The notes under the pieces were generated by a model, which saw nothing but the letters and a program-made list of their open reading frames with translations, was not told the origin of the DNA and made no database searches. Source: Calditrichota bacterium (GTDB lineage Bacteria > Electryoneota > B3-LCP). From it: 34,456 nucleotides of DNA. Shown here one piece after another: positions 15,314 through 22,186 of this stretch. Within the stretch, counting starts at the first letter, position 1. Each line of letters starts with the position of its first letter. The stretch spans positions 1-34,456 of the forward strand of contig JAGVQJ010000022.1 of assembly GCA_020051775.1 (NCBI GenBank), in the 5' to 3' direction. A program made the translations under genes and the position numbers.

Positions 15314-17644
15314 CTACTTCAGCAGCACCACCTTCTGTGCGGCTTTTAAATCCCCCATTTCCAGCCGCACCAGATACACTCCCGACGCCAATTGTGATCC
15401 ATCGAAAGTGACCTCATGCTGCCCGGCGGCGAACCATCCTTGTAGGGGCGCACGGAGTGCGCCCTGACCGATCCCCGCGCCCCCACTTGGGCGCATACCA
15501 TGCGCCCCTACACTGCGTCCCATAATATCGCATACTTCCAGTCGCACCCAACCCGCCTGAGGTAAGTTGAAGCTGAGAGCAGTCGAACCGTTAAACGGAT
15601 TGGGATGAGGCGGATTGAGTCTGAAGGATAAAGGATAGATCTCCGGAGTAGAGATTGCTTCCCCTGGGAAGGGGTCGCCGGTACAAATCCAATCGTTCAC
15701 CATAGGCCCGGCGCCGGTGGTCAGCTTCTCGTAGGTGAACCCGCTGGAATCCCAGCGTACTTCAGGGTAAAGACCTGCATAGCCTTTGTAAGTGTACACG
15801 CCGGGCAAGGCCGTGGAAGGGACATTCTGCGCGCGCAGCCGGGAAAGGGAGGCGCCACCCGCCAGGGTGATGTCCACCGGCCCCAGCATAGGCCCCTGCC
15901 AGACGCCGGTCGGCGTACGTTGCATGATCCAGGCGTCGAACGGCACGGCCATAGTATCGCCGTTGGCCACCATAGCGTTAAAGCGGAACGTGCCTCCGGA
16001 AGCGGGGATCTGGATGGGAGGATTGACAGGATTTAATGTGATCGAGATCTGGATTTGACTGGACGTTAGAGGATAATGGTAACCCATATCCAGAGGGTAG
16101 AAGTCCTGTATGCCGTCCGTGCGGGTCGTGCCGTCTACCAAAAAGGAAGTCGGGTTGCCGGCGTCTACGCACGGGCTGTTCTGGATCTGCCCGGCCACGA
16201 TTTGAGACAGATAATAGGCCTCCAAGCCGGAATTGACGAAGAGCGGATTAGCCGAAATAATACCGGTGCCGACATGCCCGCCCTGGATGTCGCTATAAGC
16301 GATTGTGACAGTCGTGTCAATGAAGGGGTCAGCGTTATCCCATACGATGGAGTTGGCGATCAACAATAACGCCCCGCCCACGACAGCCGTTCCCGTAAAA
16401 CCCTGCCCCGATGGCGCTTGAACTCCGCCGCCCGAAAGCCCGCCCAAACCGCCTTGCCCCGCGCTTAAGGAATAATGGCCGGTGATGGTGCTCATTCTCA
16501 CGCCGGTTGTGGGAGCGTTATAGGCATACAGGGCGTAGCCGTCGCCGCCATATCCATTGGCGCCTATGCCGCCTGCTCCCGGGGTTGCCGTCCAGTAATA
16601 CTGCTCTGATACGGTGGCGGTGCCGCCGTTGCCTCCGATGCCTCCGCTGCCGCCTCCGGTTGTATTGGCATATATCAGGTTGATGTCCATCTGCGTCATT
16701 CCCGCGTCTGTGAAGATCGCTCCGCCATCTCCGCCGAATCCTGATCCGCCCGCGCCGCCGACTCCGCCGTTGGCGTACATCTGGGCCGCGGCGTTGCCTC
16801 CCACCCCTCCCCGGCCGCCGAATCCACTGCCGGTGTAATTGTTATGGATGACGTTATTCTGCAGGATGGCTGCGGAATTTTTCAAACTGATGGCTCCGCC
16901 GGTTCCCCCATATCCTGCGCCGCCCAGACCGCCTGCCCCGCCGGTGAGATTGCTGGCGGTGGTATCGTTCACTGCGGCCCCATGTCCGCCATCCCCGCCG
17001 TAACCATTGCCGGTGCGGTTATAGGCAAAGGTGCAATACATAACTTGGGGTGCGCAGGCTTCGATATAGAGTGCGCCGCCGTTACCCGCTTTTACCTGGC
17101 TGCCGGGTGTCCCCGGATTGCCCGTGGGGTAACCGCCCGAACCGTTGACTCCATTAGCTCCATAGGCGTCCAAAGTGCGGCAGTGATGAAAATAGCAATG
17201 GTCAATTAGCAAGCGCGAAGAGTTCTTGACGTACACTCCGCCACCGTGCATGTAGGGATCCGGGATAACCGTAGCCACCCCGTAAGAAAATTCGCAGTAG
17301 GCCAGTCGAGAGCTATCCAGGGGGGAAAAGTTAGTATTTAAAAAATGCACTCCCTCGCTGCCGATGGAGGTGTCGGCGGCCAGGAAGAGAATGGAATCGT
17401 TGACCGTGCCAATCGCCAGCAGCCGTCCCTCTACGCGGAAGCGGCTCCCGACATTCATGATCACGGAAACGCCCGCGGCAATGGTCAGACTGCCGGAGCT
17501 CTCGACGACGATATTGCCTTCGATGATGTAGGGCGAACCAGCCAGCGTCCAGGTGCCGGAAACGGGACCGGCAGGGACGTGCGTCTCAGCATTCACCGGT
17601 ATGGCGGCCAAAAGCAACAGGCAGATCAACGACAACCGCTTCAA
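15314..17644 (-). CDS. Gly-rich parallel beta-helix exoprotein with T9SS-type sorting domain (TTG start)
   Basis: Protein of 776 residues from a TTG at 17642-17644, chosen because GAGGAGG lies a few bases upstream. From there the product opens with a proper signal peptide (MKRLSLICLLLLAAIPVNA), and the promoter at 17704-17732 starts transcription near the in-frame ATG at 17698, which is therefore too early. Residues about 35-530 are right-handed beta-helix coils (NNVIHNNYTG, SIVWDN, SPCVDAGNP) interrupted by long glycine loops (GGAGGLGGAGYGG). Residues about 530-640 are the domain shared with the C25 protease. The sorting domain has PHPNPFNGSTALSFNLP and ends VVLLK. It contains a 25-residue insertion at 711-735 encoded by a palindromic repeat. 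Function is likely surface binding or polysaccharide interaction; no catalytic motif is recognised. Confidence 0.85.
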   Translation of the reverse strand: MKRLSLICLLLLAAIPVNAETHVPAGPVSGTWTLAGSPYIIEGNIVVESSGSLTIAAGVSVIMNVGSRFRVEGRLLAIGTVNDSILFLAADTSIGSEGVHFLNTNFSPLDSSRLAYCEFSYGVATVIPDPYMHGGGVYVKNSSRLLIDHCYFHHCRTLDAYGANGVNGSGGYPTGNPGTPGSQVKAGNGGALYIEACAPQVMYCTFAYNRTGNGYGGDGGHGAAVNDTTASNLTGGAGGLGGAGYGGTGGAISLKNSAAILQNNVIHNNYTGSGFGGRGGVGGNAAAQMYANGGVGGAGGSGFGGDGGAIFTDAGMTQMDINLIYANTTGGGSGGIGGNGGTATVSEQYYWTATPGAGGIGANGYGGDGYALYAYNAPTTGVRMSTITGHYSLSAGQGGLGGLSGGGVQAPSGQGFTGTAVVGGALLLIANSIVWDNADPFIDTTVTIAYSDIQGGHVGTGIISANPLFVNSGLEAYYLSQIVAGQIQNSPCVDAGNPTSFLVDGTTRTDGIQDFYPLDMGYHYPLTSSQIQISITLNPVNPPIQIPASGGTFRFNAMVANGDTMAVPFDAWIMQRTPTGVWQGPMLGPVDITLAGGASLSRLRAQNVPSTALPGVYTYKGYAGLYPEVRWDSSGFTYEKLTTGAGPMVNDWICTGDPFPGEAISTPEIYPLSFRLNPPHPNPFNGSTALSFNLPQAGWVRLEVCDIMGRSVGAHGMRPSGGAGIGQGALRAPLQGWFAAGQHEVTFDGSQLASGVYLVRLEMGDLKAAQKVVLLK
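15441..15512. repeat. Composite palindrome lying in frame inside the beta-helix gene
   Basis: Two GTAGGGGCGCA-type palindromes in opposite orientation: 15441-15464 (GGGCGCACGGAGTGCGCCC core) and 15488-15512 (GGGCGCATACCATGCGCCC core). They are joined by a C-rich spacer. The outer ends TGTAGGGGCGCA are inverted copies. The unit encodes residues 711-735 of the sorting domain without breaking the frame. Confidence 0.8.
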
Positions 17645-17703
17645 GTACCCCTCCTCACAGAACTGGGTTACCCGTCTCGCATTCGTTAGGATCGTCATGG
17701 CAT

Positions 17704-17732
17704 AATATAAGCAACTTCCGCGTAAATGTCAA
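17704..17732 (-). promoter_or_regulatory. Consensus promoter of the beta-helix gene
   Basis: On the minus strand TTGACA (17727-17732), 17-base spacer, TATATT (17704-17709). Predicted transcription start is about 17697, giving a leader of about 53 bases to the TTG start. Confidence 0.8.
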
Positions 17733-17851
17733 TAATTTCTGCTGCGATAATGTCGAAATTTTACGATTGGCAATGAATATGGGCTTAACGCGGTTATTTT
17801 ACGCCTTCCCCCAGCATCGCGCTGAATTGCTGGGTTGTGGGCACTGGAAGC

Positions 17852-18307
17852 CTAGGGATCTGGTGAGCGTAGCATTTCCAGATGGGGAATGCCGTCTTCA
17901 TCATACGGACCAGCGACGATATTAAAACCGAACTCGCGGTAAAATCGCTCCAGACGTGCCTGCGCCGAGATGCGGATCCCCTGGCCGGGATAAAGATCTT
18001 GGCAGCGGCGAATGCCCTCCCGCATCAGCTCGCGCCCCAGATTCGTGCGCCGCAGATCCAGCCGGGTGATGACCCGACCGATGGACGGTTCTGTATACTT
18101 CGCTCCTGGTTCGACCACTCGCAGATAGGCGGCCAGCCCGCGCTCGTTATATCCCAGCAGATGATGCGCCTGCCGGTCCCGGCCGTCAGCATCGAGGTAA
18201 GCGCAATTCTGCTCGAGGACGAACACCTCCTGGCGCAATTGCAGCAGGTCGTAGAGCTGGTCGGGGGACAGGGCGGGGAAGGGGAGGAAGTGATAGTTAA
18301 GAGTCAT
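17852..18307 (-). CDS. elaA: ElaA-family GNAT acetyltransferase
   Basis: Cytoplasmic protein of 151 residues, the usual ElaA length. It shows the ElaA start pattern PDQLYDLLQLRQEVFVLEQNC, then YLDADGRD, HHLLGY, and the acetyl-CoA region SIGRVITRLDLRRTNLGRELM. The C-terminal part has RFYREFGFNIVAGPYDEDGIPH. GNAT enzymes transfer acetyl groups from acetyl-CoA; the ElaA substrate is not established. The ATG lies inside the end of the upstream membrane-protein gene (11-base overlap), so it is the last gene of a four-gene operon. A hairpin CCCAGCA / TGCTGGG at 17810-17834 follows, without a T run. Confidence 0.85.
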   Translation of the reverse strand: MTLNYHFLPFPALSPDQLYDLLQLRQEVFVLEQNCAYLDADGRDRQAHHLLGYNERGLAAYLRVVEPGAKYTEPSIGRVITRLDLRRTNLGRELMREGIRRCQDLYPGQGIRISAQARLERFYREFGFNIVAGPYDEDGIPHLEMLRSPDP

Positions 18308-18725
18308 TGTTCAAGAGTCGTGATGATTTGAGCAGGATTCCCCCCGCCATCCCCGCCAACCCCGCCAATGTCCCGAACGCTCCCAGCCCCAACCGAAAGC
18401 CGACATGCTCGGGTTTGATCAACCCAAAGGCGGGCTTGGGGGCGGTCAGAATGGCGATTATCTTTCCGACCAGAACCAGTAAAATGATCGCCGCTGTCCC
18501 CAAAACCATCCACCGGATGATGTGATCGAAACCTCTCTTTCGCAGAACGAAGAACACTGCGAAGATGGTCGCCGCCAGGAGGGGAATCACCCATAACACT
18601 CCACCCAGATCCGCTCCGGAAACCCTGGCGTGGAGGCCCGTGCAGGAAAAATTCGCCCAGGGCAGAAAAAAGCACACGCCCATCACCGCCGCTCCGGATG
18701 GCGTCAACCATTCTTTATACTTCAT
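18297..18725 (-). CDS. Small multi-pass membrane protein of unknown function
   Basis: Protein of 142 residues with four hydrophobic stretches: about 11-25 (AAVMGVCFFLPW), 42-60 (GVLWVIPLLAATIFAVFFVL), 70-92 (IRWMVLGTAAIILLVLVGKI) and 112-132 (LGLGAFGTLAGLAGMAGGIL). The N-terminus and short loops contain conserved-looking FLPWANFSC. I do not recognise a family. It begins three bases after the stop of the CorC-like gene and overlaps elaA at its 3' end, so translation is probably coupled. Confidence 0.7.
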   Translation of the reverse strand: MKYKEWLTPSGAAVMGVCFFLPWANFSCTGLHARVSGADLGGVLWVIPLLAATIFAVFFVLRKRGFDHIIRWMVLGTAAIILLVLVGKIIAILTAPKPAFGLIKPEHVGFRLGLGAFGTLAGLAGMAGGILLKSSRLLNNDS

Positions 18726-18728
18726 ACC

Positions 18729-19946
18729 TTATGTTTCAGCCTTCATGATAACCACCATGTCCACTCGATTGGGTGAGGAGCGGGCGATTTTATACAGAAC
18801 TTCGTCCAAGGTGAACGTTTCGCCCGCCGTCGGGATGCGCCCGATCTGAGTGATGAGGTAGCCGCCCAAGGTTTCGTAATCGCCGACGGGGATAGCCAAC
18901 TTTAGCCGCTGGTTCAAATCTTTCACGTCAACGCGCCCGGCCACCAGCCACTTTCCCTGACCCAAAGATCGCATTCGCGTCTGTGTGCGGTCATATTCGT
19001 CTTCGATGTCGCCGGTGATCTCCTCGATGACGTCTTCCAAGGTGACCAGACCCGCTGTTCCACCCCATTCATCCACCACGATAGCGATCATCTGTTGCAG
19101 GTTGCGCAAGTCGCGAAAAGTCTCGGACGATTTCTTGTATTCAGGGATGAAGGGCACCGGTTTGATAATAGCAGCCAGGTCTGAAGGATTGTCCAACAGA
19201 TCGCGAGCATAGGCCACCCCCACGACGTGATCCAGGTCGGTCTCATAAATCGGAATCTTGGTAAAGCCGGAATCTAATATTGTGCTCCGCAGGTCTTCCA
19301 GGGTGGCCGTTTTTTCCAGCGCCACGATTTCCGTGCGCGGCGTCATGATCTCATAAACAGCCAGACCCGGCAGGCGAAAGACTCGGGCCAGCAGTGATCC
19401 CTGCCTCATCTTGAGCGATCCAGCGCGCAAACCTTCGTGCAGCAACAGAACTTCCAGGTCGCGGCGCGTAAAAAAAGTGCGCACTTCTTCGCGGGCTACA
19501 CCGAAAAATCCCAGGATTACATCAGAAATTGCGCGCGAGACCCAGATGGCGGGATAGAGCACAATCTGGAAAAAACGCAGCGCCGGTCCCACCCAAAGAA
19601 TGGCGCGATCCGCTGATTCACGGGCGATGGATTTGGGGATAATTTCCCCGAAGAGCAGGGCCGGTAGAAATGTCAGCAGCAAGATTAAACCGGAGGTGAT
19701 GCCGCGCGCCTCCAACAGCGCTGTTAATAGCGAGGCGAAGGCAATATTGACGATGGTGCTGCCCACCAGAACGGTCAAGATAAACCGCGATGGTTTTTCC
19801 AGAAACCAGCGGGCATAGCGAGCCGACCGCACGCCGCGGCGCAGGTAGCCCTCGATCCTCAGCCGGCTGACGGACAAGAAGATAATTTCCGCCGCGGAGA
19901 AGAAACCGTAAATGCCTAAGGACAGCAGGATAAGAAATAGCTTCAT
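18729..19946 (-). CDS. CNNM/CorC (HlyC)-family membrane protein with CBS pair
   Basis: Inner-membrane protein of 405 residues, a normal length for this family. The N-terminal DUF21/CNNM transmembrane domain (about 1-165) has FFSAAEIIFLSVSRLR and FGEIIPKSIAR. A CBS pair (about 200-320) starts at the diagnostic MTPRTEIVAL and ends in VVDEWGGTAGLVTLEDVIEE. The C-terminal CorC_HlyC domain (about 330-402) has VAGRVDVKDLN and the GDYETLGGYLI region. Relatives export Mg2+ or Co2+ or protect against divalent-cation stress; the older name 'hemolysin' is misleading. It starts 14 bases after the YigZ-family stop. Confidence 0.9.
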   Translation of the reverse strand: MKLFLILLSLGIYGFFSAAEIIFLSVSRLRIEGYLRRGVRSARYARWFLEKPSRFILTVLVGSTIVNIAFASLLTALLEARGITSGLILLLTFLPALLFGEIIPKSIARESADRAILWVGPALRFFQIVLYPAIWVSRAISDVILGFFGVAREEVRTFFTRRDLEVLLLHEGLRAGSLKMRQGSLLARVFRLPGLAVYEIMTPRTEIVALEKTATLEDLRSTILDSGFTKIPIYETDLDHVVGVAYARDLLDNPSDLAAIIKPVPFIPEYKKSSETFRDLRNLQQMIAIVVDEWGGTAGLVTLEDVIEEITGDIEDEYDRTQTRMRSLGQGKWLVAGRVDVKDLNQRLKLAIPVGDYETLGGYLITQIGRIPTAGETFTLDEVLYKIARSSPNRVDMVVIMKAET

Positions 19947-19960
19947 TTCATGGGCGCTTC

Positions 19961-20548
19961 TTAAAAGATCTGGGGGCCGAAGCGTTTAAGCAAAGCTTCC
20001 CGGCACTCGTCCAGACGAGCGGCGGGAACGCTGAACCGCAGTTGCGCTTGCAGGCCAAAACTTAAGGCGACCACCTGCGCGCCGAAGCGCACGGCCACAG
20101 CTTTCACCGTGTTGATCAGTTCCGGAGCGGCCTTGACGTCCAGGTACCCCACAACCTCCTCCCGGCGGCGGCCGGCGTTTTCCAGCGCCAACCGGGCACA
20201 TTCGGCGATAGCTCGCGCCAGGCCGCCCTTGCCCAACTTCGTGCCGCCGAAATAACGCACGACAACGACCTGAACGTCGTACAATTTCGCCCGCCCGATT
20301 TCCGCCAGGATCGGCGGCCCGGCGGTGCCTTTGGGTTCGCCTTCATCGGAAGTGCGCACCGCCCCGGTCGCCAGTCGGTAGGCGAACGGTTGATGTGAGG
20401 CGTCGTGGTATTCCTTCTTCAGCCGCCCGCGCATGGCCGCCGCTTGCGCCTCACCGGTCAAGTGTTCCGCAAACCCGAAAAAGCGTGAAGCCTTTTCGCG
20501 CAGCTCGGAGCGGCCAGGAGAAGAGATCGTGGCGAAGGAATCAGGCAT
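19961..20548 (-). CDS. yigZ: YigZ/IMPACT (UPF0029) family protein
   Basis: Protein of 195 residues from the ATG at 20546-20548. The N-terminal UPF0029 domain has SRFFGFAEHL, then HPFAYRL-like HQPFAYRL, TSDEGEPKGTAGPPIL and the signature VVVRYFGGTKLGKGGLARAI. The C-terminal part matches the DUF1949 ferredoxin-like fold. Family members (YigZ, yeast YIH1) are linked to translation or ribosome-associated regulation; the precise bacterial role is unsettled. An upstream in-frame ATG at 20587 would add 13 residues coded by a low-complexity CTCGCAACTCGGAACTC stretch, so I reject it as the start. First gene of the operon continuing to elaA. Confidence 0.88.
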   Translation of the reverse strand: MPDSFATISSPGRSELREKASRFFGFAEHLTGEAQAAAMRGRLKKEYHDASHQPFAYRLATGAVRTSDEGEPKGTAGPPILAEIGRAKLYDVQVVVVRYFGGTKLGKGGLARAIAECARLALENAGRRREEVVGYLDVKAAPELINTVKAVAVRFGAQVVALSFGLQAQLRFSVPAARLDECREALLKRFGPQIF

Positions 20549-20698
20549 GTAAGTTGTGAGTTCCGAGTTGCGAGTTTCGAGTGCCAATTTTTGTTAGAAT
20601 CGCAGTCAGTCGGTAGACTGATCCGTCCACTGACGGAATTTCTGCAGATGAAACAGACGGCGCAGATTATCAATCCTGAAAGGATCGAATATGGGTAG

Positions 20699-20717
20699 CC
20701 ACCGGTGAAGCCGGTGG
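20699..20717. repeat. Palindromic repeat CCACCGG...CCGGTGG
   Basis: A 7-bp stem with a 5-base loop in the gap between the yigZ operon and the AT-rich orphan gene. A shorter ATCCT/AGGAT hairpin lies just before it (near 20670). It may end the orphan gene's transcript. Confidence 0.5.
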
Positions 20718-20750
20718 AATGGTTAATGTCAATTATCGCGAATATCTAAA

Positions 20751-21545
20751 TCAGGATTGATTGTGCCGGTACTTTTTATTTAAATATTCCTTTAGATCCG
20801 TCTGGAACTGCCTAAATTGCTCTATTTCATCTATTTTGTAATAGCATTTATACTCTTGACCACCTCTTTTAATCTTAGCATAATTTCTCGTATCCGCAAC
20901 GTAATAACTACCGTGCCGAATATATACCAAAGGACGTGTCTGCAACTCGATCCAGCAATAGGTATCGAAGTACATCTCTTGTTCGTTTTGATAAAATAAT
21001 AACAGATGTATCAGGCTAAATTCGTTTTTTGAATATTGTACTTCCAGTTTCGGATGTATTGTTAAAGTATCGCCTGGGTGCAAATTTAATTCATATGATT
21101 TATATCCAAGAGAATCAATGTTCGCTAAATGTGTGTCTCTGTAGATTTTATCGAATATTATTCTTCTTCCAACCGAGCTGTCTGATAAAGTATCTGTATA
21201 CAGAATTCCAAATAATCGTGCTGCTACATTGCCCCGATTTGTAATGGAACAATTCAGTTTAACCTCTAAATTATAGTACGGATCAAATATAGAGGTGTTA
21301 ATACGTGCTGAATATCCCCATTTTGTAAATAATGAATCGCAGGTAACAGTATTACATACCTCGAGTTTTGGCCAGCGTGCTTCAGCCGAAATTTTTCGCA
21401 TTTCATCTGTCGGGAAGAAATGGAGATAGCATTTTCCAAGAGCAGTACTAATCACTATCAGACCTGCAAGTGAAGTTATTATAGTGGCCCATTTATTGGC
21501 CTTAATATTTCCCCAAATGTTACTGATAGAGGATAGGATTTTCAT
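20751..21545 (-). CDS. AT-rich membrane-anchored protein of unknown function
   Basis: About 264 residues, not recognised. The ATG at 21545 (MKILSSISN) follows AAAGAGAAAAG. An ATG at 21563 would add six residues but has no ribosome site. One transmembrane helix at about 20-38 (WATIITSLAGLIVISTALG) anchors an extracytoplasmic part. That part contains an Ig/CARDB-like stretch (LEVKLNCSITNRGNVAARLFGIL), then LHPGDTLTIHPKL, and a Tyr/Lys-rich tail (YLNKKYRHNQS). Base use is clearly more AT-rich than its neighbours, with many AAA, TAT and AAT codons. This suggests recent acquisition or a fast-evolving lineage-specific gene. Confidence 0.7.
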   Translation of the reverse strand: MKILSSISNIWGNIKANKWATIITSLAGLIVISTALGKCYLHFFPTDEMRKISAEARWPKLEVCNTVTCDSLFTKWGYSARINTSIFDPYYNLEVKLNCSITNRGNVAARLFGILYTDTLSDSSVGRRIIFDKIYRDTHLANIDSLGYKSYELNLHPGDTLTIHPKLEVQYSKNEFSLIHLLLFYQNEQEMYFDTYCWIELQTRPLVYIRHGSYYVADTRNYAKIKRGGQEYKCYYKIDEIEQFRQFQTDLKEYLNKKYRHNQS

Positions 21546-21647
21546 GCTTTTCTCTTTGATCATTTTTTTATAGAAAATCTGGATTGATATACAACAGAAG
21601 CTTTTTATGTATCATACGCGGTGACCGATCCTACCACTGCAAATGGC

Positions 21648-21676
21648 TTGACTTCAACCAATTTATTTCGTATATT
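21648..21676 (+). promoter_or_regulatory. Orphan consensus promoter with no gene behind it
   Basis: TTGACT (21648-21653), 17-base spacer, TATATT (21671-21676): as good as the promoters of the secreted proteins. On the plus strand no credible coding region follows; transcription would run antisense towards dnaE. See the candidate RNA at 21683-21749. Confidence 0.6.
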
Positions 21677-21682
21677 TTATTA

Positions 21683-21749
21683 TAACAGCGCCAGTGTGCG
21701 TAACATTGGCTTGACGGCGTCTTGCTTCGGCGGGGCGCCGTTTCTATTT
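21683..21749 (+). ncRNA. Candidate small RNA ending in an intrinsic terminator
   Basis: Starts where transcription from the 21648-21676 promoter should begin. It ends at the hairpin CGGCGTCT / GGGGCGCCG (715-740 region, with two G-U pairs), followed by TTTCTATTT. Length is about 65 nt. No known RNA family was recognised. It could also be the remnant of a lost gene. Confidence 0.35.
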
Positions 21750-21766
21750 GTCCACATTTGTTTGTT

Positions 21767-21954
21767 CGACCCCGCCAGGGTCGGGAAAATAGAGGACGAT
21801 AGGTTTCTCTTCTCCGGGGGTGTAAAATCCCCGGCTATCCAAATTCATCCCTTTCAGGGATGTAAATCTGCGTAATCCGTTTAATCTGCGGAAATCTGCG
21901 ATTCAGACAAGGGTAAAAGCGATTCCGGACGCGGGCTAAACCCCTTGCCGGAAT
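21767..21954. repeat. Cluster of intergenic palindromes
   Basis: Four palindromes stand in a row: CGACCC/GGGTCG (21767-21783), CCGGGG/CCCCGG (about 21816-21836), ATCCCT/AGGGAT (about 21846-21860) and ATTCCGG/CCGGAAT (21922-21954). Between the last two lies an ATCTGCG-type repeat (21863-21911), shared with 33156-33234. No gene is seen from 21564 to 21976 on either strand. Confidence 0.6.
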
Positions 21955-21976
21955 GACATCCGTTAGTTCTCATTGG

Positions 21977-22186
21977 TCATTTGGATTTTGTCATTCGGGG
22001 AACCCCCACCCCCTCCCCGAACCGGCACCCCTGATACTTTTCCACGTTGGCATTATCCACCGTACAGATCAACCCGCCGAATTTGTAGCACTGTTCCTTG
22101 GGATCCGGGAACCGCGACTTGGCGCAGTGCATGCAAATCTGCCGGGAATGTGAATTATTCCTTACGATAGTTGTTTCTTTTGCCAT
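21977..22186 (-). CDS. Small Cys-rich protein overlapping the dnaE 3' end
   Basis: About 69 residues. Five cysteines: CMHC (18, 21), QC (33), IC (41) and GC (54), in ICMHCAKSRFPDPKEQCYKF ... GLICTVDNANVEKYQGCRF. The spacing suggests a metal-binding or Fe-S knuckle, and the internal DPKEQCYK ... VEKY core looks like real protein. The ATG at 22186 lies 32 bases inside dnaE in another frame and has no clear ribosome site, so translation would depend on dnaE. The last 15 residues run into repeat-like DNA and may not be conserved. Function unknown. Confidence 0.5.
   Translation of the reverse strand: MAKETTIVRNNSHSRQICMHCAKSRFPDPKEQCYKFGGLICTVDNANVEKYQGCRFGEGVGVPRMTKSK

Noticed and set aside
16614-16838. 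Proline-rich plus-strand ORF
   Set aside because: It is the complement of the glycine-loop code of the beta-helix protein.
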